Assembly: GCF_905171775.1 (NCBI RefSeq)
Contig: NC_053490.1
Span: forward strand, 516,247,695-516,311,694
Origin: Rana temporaria
Taxonomy: Eukaryota > Chordata > Amphibia > Anura > Ranidae
DNA: 64,000 nucleotides
Direction of reading: 5' to 3'
Position 1 is the first letter of the stretch; each line of letters opens with the position of its first letter. The notes below the pieces were generated by a model. That model made no database searches. It was not told the origin of the DNA and worked only from the letters and a program-made list of their open reading frames with translations. The translations under genes were made by a program, and so were the position numbers. Positions 58,313 to 64,000 of the stretch are shown piece after piece.

Positions 58313-59234
58313 TGTTGCCAGTCACCGTGGGCGGGAGAGCGGGTGTTGGGTGAGAGAGGATTCACAGAATCCTTGCTCAAGGGGAATTATGTTTTTGTTT
58401 TTGGTCCAGAGGAAGGCAAAAAAACCCTGGGCAAGCTGGCCAATGTGCTGCGGCAGGGAAAAAAATTCCTTCCTGATCCCAGAAGGCGATCGGATCAAAA
58501 CCCTGGATCAAAAGACTGACGGCTATGGAGGGGAAAAGGGGGGGTGGGGGGATGCTGGGTGTCACTGCTGCTGGGGTGTACCAAAAAAATGGCTGCCAGG
58601 CAAAGCACAGGACCCAGGCTGGGGGGGGGGCTGTCAGCTTGGTAAAGACAATAATTTACCGATGAGGTTGCTGAACAGGGGACATCTGGGGGTGTGGGGG
58701 TGAAAATCCAGAGCGATCTGTGCTTTGGAAGTTTAGTGCAGGGAGAAACGAACGGTACGCCGGTAGGCCGCGGACTTTCCTAAGGTGCGGCGGCCGCGAA
58801 AAGAAGCAGGCTGGCGCGGGGGTGAAGAAACGCCCAACCACGCCGAAAATACACCCAGGGGGGGTGCCTTGGGACCACCACAAACGAGGGTGGCCGTGCG
58901 GGCGGTGATGCCGGCGAAAAGAGAGTGCAGAGAGCCGCAGTGTGGGGTCTGTGAGACGGCTGCCCTGATAAGGACGGCCGTCAGTGATTCCCCAAGATGT
59001 CAGGCCCTGAGAGGCAGGGTCTTACCTGCGGAAGAGAAGAGAAGTCCTCGAGGAGAGAGAGGTGCTGGTTCCTGGTTCCAGGGAGCTGTTTCTTGGAGAG
59101 TCTGCCTAGCGTCTGCCTAGCATCTGACTGCCAGGTCTGGGTGAGAGCAGGCTCGTAAGCGGAAGGTCCGAAGCGCCCTACTCCACCGCTGACACTGACT
59201 GACTGACTGACTGACTGACTTCCTGCTTCTCAGG
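58313..59234 (-). other. Presumed 5' leader of the L2-type LINE
   Basis: No ORF with a recognisable domain on either strand. G runs at 58540-58560 and 58620-58630, and (TGAC)6 at 59193-59220. The upstream boundary of the LINE is inferred from where MITE-like sequence resumes. Confidence 0.45.
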
Positions 59235-59289
59235 AAGTTGTATATATACGCCGCTGCCTTTCCGCGGGTCCGATCGGGACCCCCCCCCC

Positions 59290-60194
59290 CCCGGTACATG
59301 CGGCGGTCGGAAATCGTCTGGCAGCGATCCGGGATGAGGGGCGGCTATTCATTTCTAGCCGCCCCCTCGCGATCGCTCCTCGGAGCTGAAGAATGGGGAG
59401 AGCCGTATGTAAACACAGCTTCCCCGTGCTTCACTGTGGCGGCTGCATCGATTGTGTAATCCCTTTTATAGGGAGACTCTATCGATGACGTCAGACCTAC
59501 AGCCACACTTCCCTACAGTTGTAAACACACACTAGGTGAAACATAACTCCTACAGCGCCCCCTGTGGTTAACTCCCAAACTGCAACTGTCATTTTCACAA
59601 TAAACAATGCAATTTAAATGCATTTTTTGCTGTGAAAATGACAATGGTCCCAAAAATGTGTCAAAATTGTCCGAAGTGTCCGCCATAATGTCGCAGTCAC
59701 GGGAAAAAAAAATAAAAAAAAAAAATCGCTGATCGCCGCCATTAGTAGTAAAAAAAATAAAAATAATAAAAATGCAATAAACCTATCCCCTATTATGTAA
59801 ACACTATAAATTTTGCGCAAACCAATCGATAAACGCTTATTGGGATTTAAAAAAAAAAAAATATGTAGAAGAATACGTATCGGCCTAAACTGAGGAAATT
59901 TTTTTTTTATATATATATTTTTGGGAGATATTTATAATAGCAAAAAGTAAAAAATATTGCATTTTTTTCAAAATTGTCGCTCTATTTTTGTTTATAGCGC
60001 AAAAAATAAAAACCGCAGAGGTGATCAAATACCACCAAAAGAAAGCTCTATTTGTGGGGAAAAAAAGGACGTCAATTTTGTTTGGGAGCCACGTCGCACG
60101 ACCGCGCAATTGTCTGTTAAAGCGACGCAGTGCCGAATCGCAAAACCTGGCCTGGGCATTTAGCTGCCTAAAGGTCCGGGGTTTAAGTGGTTAA
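59290..60194. mobile_element. TTAA-family MITE, right part
   Basis: Contains GAGCTGAAGAATGGGGAGAG, AACAATGCA ... TGCATTTTTTGCTGTGAAAA, the AATACGTATCGGCCTAAACT block and closes GGTTTAAGTGGTTAA. Same order and orientation as 41786-42586. Noncoding. Confidence 0.82.
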
Positions 60195-60787
60195 TTTAAA
60201 TGAGTATTTATTTAAAAAAAAGTACACTTGTAAGACCTCTGCGCAAATACGGTGTGACAGAAAGTATTGCAACTTTTATTCTCTAGGGTGTTAGAAAAAA
60301 AATATATATAATGTTTGGGGGTTCCAAGTAATTTTCTAGCAAAAAAAAAAATATTTTTAAACTTGTAAACAACAAATCTCAGAAAGAGGCTCGGTCCTTA
60401 AGTGGTTAAATAGACTATACATTGCCTTGAAGGAACTCAACATTGTGCTCAAGCAGAGAGGTAAATAAGCCTTTCTGAAAATGAAAGAACCCCTCCGGGG
60501 TAAACGGTCCTCTTTGCAAGAAGAGAGCAGCAATGACCCGGAGAAGAAAGCATTGCGACTGCTCTCCTATCCGCATTCTCCCGGAGGAGCCAAGTGCAGG
60601 ATAATCACGGGCACGGGACTTCAAAAAGCATTTTATCTGCAGTAAAAGCGTTAAGTGCCAAGAGCACTTGGCACACAGCAGTTTGGCATAATGACCAATG
60701 TGAAAACACCGATACCATTCTGTATCTGCAAAGTCATACGTCTCCGCAGCTCGGGGAGCCGCATGATCTCATCACTTTTCACTGTAT
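60195..60787. other. MITE end fragment, then no gene
   Basis: 60225-60408 is a fragment closing GGTCCTTAAGTGGTTAA, related to 27010-27190 and inverted 40324-40510. 60410-60787 shows nothing I recognise. Confidence 0.5.
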
Positions 60788-61561
60788 TTAACCACTTAAG
60801 ACCCCTGGACCTTTAGGCAGGTAAATGACCTGGCCAGTTTTTGCGATTCGGCACTGCGTCGATCTAACTGACAATTGCGCGATCGTGTGACGTGGCTCCC
60901 AAACAAAATTGGTGTCCTTTTTTTCCCACAAATAGAGCTTTCTTTCGGTGGTATTTGATCACCTCTGCGTTTATTTTTTATAGCGTTTACAAAAAAGGGG
61001 ATAGTTTTATTGCATTTTTATAATTTTTTTTCTTTTACTACTAATGGCGGCGATCAGCGTTTTTTTTCATGACTGCGACATTATGGCGGACACTTCGGAC
61101 AATTTGGACACATGTTTGGGACCATTGTAATTTTCACAGCAAAAAATGCATTAAAAATGCACTGATTACTGTGAAAATGACAATTGCAGTTTGGGAGTTA
61201 ACCACAAGGGGGCGCTGAAGGGGTTAAGTGTGACCTCATCTGTGTTTCTAACTGTAGGGGGGTGTGGCTGTAGGTGTGACGTCATTGATTGGGGTTCCCT
61301 ATATTATGGAACACACAATCGATGACAGCGCCACAGTGAAGAACAGGGAAGCTGTGTTTACATTCTTCCCATTCTTCAGCTCCGGGGACCGATCGCGGGA
61401 CTCCAGCGGCGATTGGGTCCACGGGTCCCGGAGTTTCGGACCGGGTCGCGCGCCCGCAACCCACGGCTGGGAAATTAAAGAGGACGTACCTGTATGTGCT
61501 TGTGCCCAGCTGTGCCATTCTGCCAACGTATATTTGCAGGAGGCGGTCCTTAAGTGGTTAA
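60788..61561. mobile_element. TTAA-family MITE, complete, inverted
   Basis: Starts TTAACCACTTAAGACCCC and ends GCGGTCCTTAAGTGGTTAA, 774 bp. The interior is the reverse of the 59290 copy (GGGACCATTGTAATTTTCAC; GAACACACAATCGATGAC; CCATTCTTCAGCTCCGGGGA). The best copy in the window for defining the family's inverted ends. Confidence 0.88.
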
Positions 61562-62556
61562 AGCGAAGGTCACCCAAAAATCCACTTTTTGACATTCGCT
61601 CCAGCATACTGCTAACATCTGCAGTATGGTGTTTTTTTCCCCGCTACTTATCGTTAATATGAGCCCTTGTTATCCGGCTCCGAGCGGGGAATCCTGCTGG
61701 GAATGGGCGTTTCTAAGCGAAGAGGAGTTGATTGACGGCTGCTAAAGCGCGTCACGCCTTCCAAAAATACCCGAAGTGACACTCGGGCGTTTACGGCGTC
61801 TGCCGTGTAGAGCTGACTGTGCAGGCGCCGTAAACACCGGAGTGTGACTTTGGGTATTTTCGGAAGGCGTGGCGCGCTTTAGCAGCCCGTCAATCAACTC
61901 CTCTTCGCTTAGGAACGCCTATACCCGGAAGTAATCCCCCGCTCGGAGCCGGATAACAAGGGCTCGTATAACGATAAGTACAAAAAAAAAAAAGCATACT
62001 GCAGATGTTAGCAGTATGCTGGAGGGATGTAGCTGTTGCGGTACCTCTCTTCCCGAGCTCCAAAGTACACGAACCACCGCTAACCGCCGAAGTGCAATAG
62101 GTTCCAACCGGCAACCATCTCCATACACCGTCCTTAGTGGCCAGTAACCCAATCCCCTCCAGTAACGAGACCAAGCTCCATTATGAGGGTAAAACACGAA
62201 CTCATTTACTGTGGGCTACCCGCCCGTATTTATGCAGGTCTCCCACCTGGTGGACACTCCCCTAGGGGACCAGATGGGAGACTGAAATAACAGACATTAA
62301 AATCTATAATTTTATAACTGCCAAACATTTTATATTCATATAACGTATCCCCAGATAGCCTGGAACTGAGGGCATATTATTGGGGAATAGTGCCCAGATC
62401 CCATCCGCATAGTCCGATCGCCTCGTGGTCGACATACGAATGGGCGACTTCATGTAAAACGGCAAAGCAGACGAACACAATATGTCCAGTATACGGATGG
62501 GTCCGTCACAGTAGCTAATGTCAGAAAGTTTATTTTTGGACGAACCCCCGCTTTAA
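61562..62556. mobile_element. Foldback MITE
   Basis: Two arms are inverted around about 61815: CATACTGCTAACATCTGCAG (61608) with CTGCAGATGTTAGCAGTATG (about 62000); AGAGGAGTTGATTGACGG with CCGTCAATCAACTCCTCT-like; and GCCGTAAACACC / TTTACGGCG. The right end reads GGACGAACCCCCGCTTTAA, the same terminal theme as 37511-38334. Confidence 0.85.
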
Positions 62557-62664
62557 GGCACAGGCACTTCTCTTTTTGTACTCGTCTATGAAATCATATG
62601 GGGGGGTTTGGCCTGGAAGGAGTCTTCTGCTCCGAATGTTCAGTCTTAGTTAAAGTATCTAAAC

Positions 62665-62821
62665 CAGGGATCTCAAACTGGTGGCTCTCCAGCTGTTGCA
62701 AAACTACAAGTCCCATCATGTCTCTGCCTGTGGGAGTCATGCTTGTAACTGTCAGCCTTGCAATGCCTCATGGGACTTGTAGTTCCGTAACAGCTGGAGG
62801 GCCACCAGTATGAGACCCCTG
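62665..62821. mobile_element. Palindromic hAT-like MITE
   Basis: CAGGGATCTCAAACTGGTGG at the left and CCACCAGTATGAGACCCCTG at the right; inner CAGCTGTTGCAAAACTACAA and TTGTAGTTCCGTAACAGCTG are complements. Same family as 17091-17243. No clear 8-bp duplication. Confidence 0.82.
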
Positions 62822-62889
62822 AATTCTAACCCCAAGAATACGTAATATTGCAGCTTACCAGTCCTTAGAAGTGGTGTTTTTTTTTTTTA

Positions 62890-63298
62890 GGCTTTATTTT
62901 TATATACCAAATACCAGATTTCGCGCCTACAAGTTGTCCAGATAACGGCAGTCAGACTGGTAACGAGGAAAAAAAAACCTGGGAATCCATCACCCCTTCC
63001 CTGAGGAGCCCCCGTTGGCTAACCGTAAAGGATCAGGTCACATTTAAGGCCCTCTGTCTCACCCACAAGTGCACACAAGGAAACGCTCCTCAATACTTGT
63101 GCGATAAAATATAACACTACACCCCCCCAGTCGCGTTCTCCGATCAACCAACCAAAACCTCCTCCACATCCCCAAGTCCCGCTACAAAACAAAGGGAGAA
63201 CGAAGATTTGCAGTCCAAGGATCACGGCTATGGAACGCTCTACCCACAAACATCCGCATGGAAGAAAACCATCGGGCCTTCAGGAAAAAAACTTAAGA
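62890..63298 (+). pseudogene. L2-type LINE ORF2, 3' fragment
   Basis: The plus strand reads the C-terminal domain of an L2-like ORF2: YQISRLQVVQ, SLRSPRWLTVKDQVTFKALC, LTHKCTQGNAPQYLCDKI, KGERRFAVQGSRLWNALPTN, MEENHRAFRKK. Stops and frameshifts (after LCDKI and RKK) kill it. It is clearly diverged from the 55328-58312 copy. Confidence 0.88.
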
Positions 63299-63725
63299 CC
63301 CACCTCTTCTGAAGGATCAGGACGACATTGGATGTAAAATGAGCTTAGAGCCACTAGCAGTAATGAATGTGTTCTGCTGGCTGGTAAGGCTCCCTCCGCC
63401 CTCCCACCGGCAGAACACAATGGTGCTGCGGAAGGCACTGAATGTGTTCATCGGGGGATCATGCAATTTTCAAATCATCTATGGGCTTCTTTAGACGGCC
63501 ACCTTCTTTGGTGGGGAACCTTTGACAGGTGTTCACTACTTTTCTGTGCTGCCATTGGGAAGATCTCTCAAATTCCTGTGTGGTCACCGAGACAGGAAGT
63601 AAGGGGAAAGCCACCCACTAAAAACTTCATCCCATCCTCTTCATAACGTTTTGGATAAAGGTGCTCCACTTTTTGTGCTCAGGTGAGACATTACTCCAGC
63701 CCTTCTTTTAGATATTGGTCAAGCC
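63299..63725. other. No gene recognised
   Basis: Noncoding. 63375-63445 has short inverted GCAGAACACA-like words. Nothing else is supported. Confidence 0.5.
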
Positions 63726-63974
63726 TTAAGCTAAATGCCTTCTTGGAATGCAAATGCTTATGCTGCCTAAGGGCTTTGTAAGAGGCTGCTTTGTGAGTTT
63801 CCAACACTCACCAGGAGCCCCCCCTCCAACTGCCAGGTCAACAAAACTGTACTGAGCTGCATTCAGTGGGTAGATTTGTATCATGATGGCCTGAAGTCTC
63901 AACTGGCTAGCACTGCTGGTGTTCTGGCAAGAAATGACCCCCTGTCGAATAATGCTCCCCTGTACTGCCGCCAT
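63726..63974 (-). other. Unassigned open frame with a donor-like site
   Basis: Minus strand frame containing MAAVQGSIIRQGVISCQNTS and LRLQAIMIQIYPLNAAQYSF, followed at about 63811 by GGTGAGTG, which resembles a splice donor. It does not resemble the SMP region expected upstream in C2CD2, and the phase at the donor (1) does not fit the phase-0 acceptor at 45746. It may be a repeat, a pseudogene or a chance frame; the window edge cuts it. Confidence 0.25.
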
Positions 63975-64000
63975 CGAAAGTCTCTGAACATGAACTGCTT

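Larger units (their letters stand above)
55240..59234 (-). mobile_element. L2/CR1-type LINE
   Basis: Minus strand. The 3' end (GCCGCGCTATATAAATTTTT then CATTCATTCATTCAT) is the short tandem tail typical of L2-like elements, not a poly(A). The long ORF is at 55328-58312, with about 0.9 kb upstream of leader sequence (no ORF1 recognised). It appears to sit inside a TTAA-family MITE: TTAACCGCTTAACGACC begins at 55214 and related sequence resumes at about 59290. Confidence 0.85.

Overview
This is a stretch of vertebrate nuclear DNA, most likely from a frog, possibly a ranid. The evidence is a conserved vertebrate gene broken into short GT-AG exons, plus DIRS, Tc1, L2, L1-like and Gypsy elements and dense CpG-rich miniature inverted-repeat elements. 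The species call is inference. No bacterial, organellar, tRNA, rRNA or CRISPR feature was seen.

The host gene is C2CD2, on the minus strand. Nine coding exons lie between 45746 and 9365. Their reading phases join without conflict and they encode the end of the lipid-transfer (SMP) part, the whole C2 domain and most of the C-terminal tail. The first exons lie beyond 64000 and the last beyond position 1, or were not recognised. Almost everything else is intronic repeat.

Layout. 1505-6165: a 31-bp minisatellite split by a 3.26-kb LTR retrotransposon (2694-5950, minus). Its LTRs look identical, and its only long ORF fuses a SCAN-like Gypsy gag with a C-terminal part that reads as HEXIM, the 7SK RNA/P-TEFb regulator. 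This is the most interesting object in the window. 6.9-9.3 kb: MITEs and a GA tract. 9.3-17.3 kb: six C2CD2 exons between MITEs. 17.6-21.3 kb: a 3.7-kb, 30-bp minisatellite. 22-28 kb: MITEs. 28.4-36.7 kb: a dead Tc1 element carrying three later insertions, namely an L1-like LINE with an intact 1269-codon ORF, a Harbinger-type MITE and a hAT-type MITE, each with its own target-site duplication. 37-47.5 kb: MITEs, minisatellites and three more C2CD2 exons. 47.6-53.3 kb: a DIRS retrotransposon with intact gag and tyrosine recombinase but an RT shortened in frame. 53.6-64 kb: a foldback, Tc1 debris, an L2-type LINE with one internal stop, TTAA-ended MITEs and a second LINE fragment.

The mobile elements have no shared pathway with C2CD2. 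They record successive insertions into its introns. The gag-HEXIM ORF is the only element product for which a direct link to host transcription control can be proposed.
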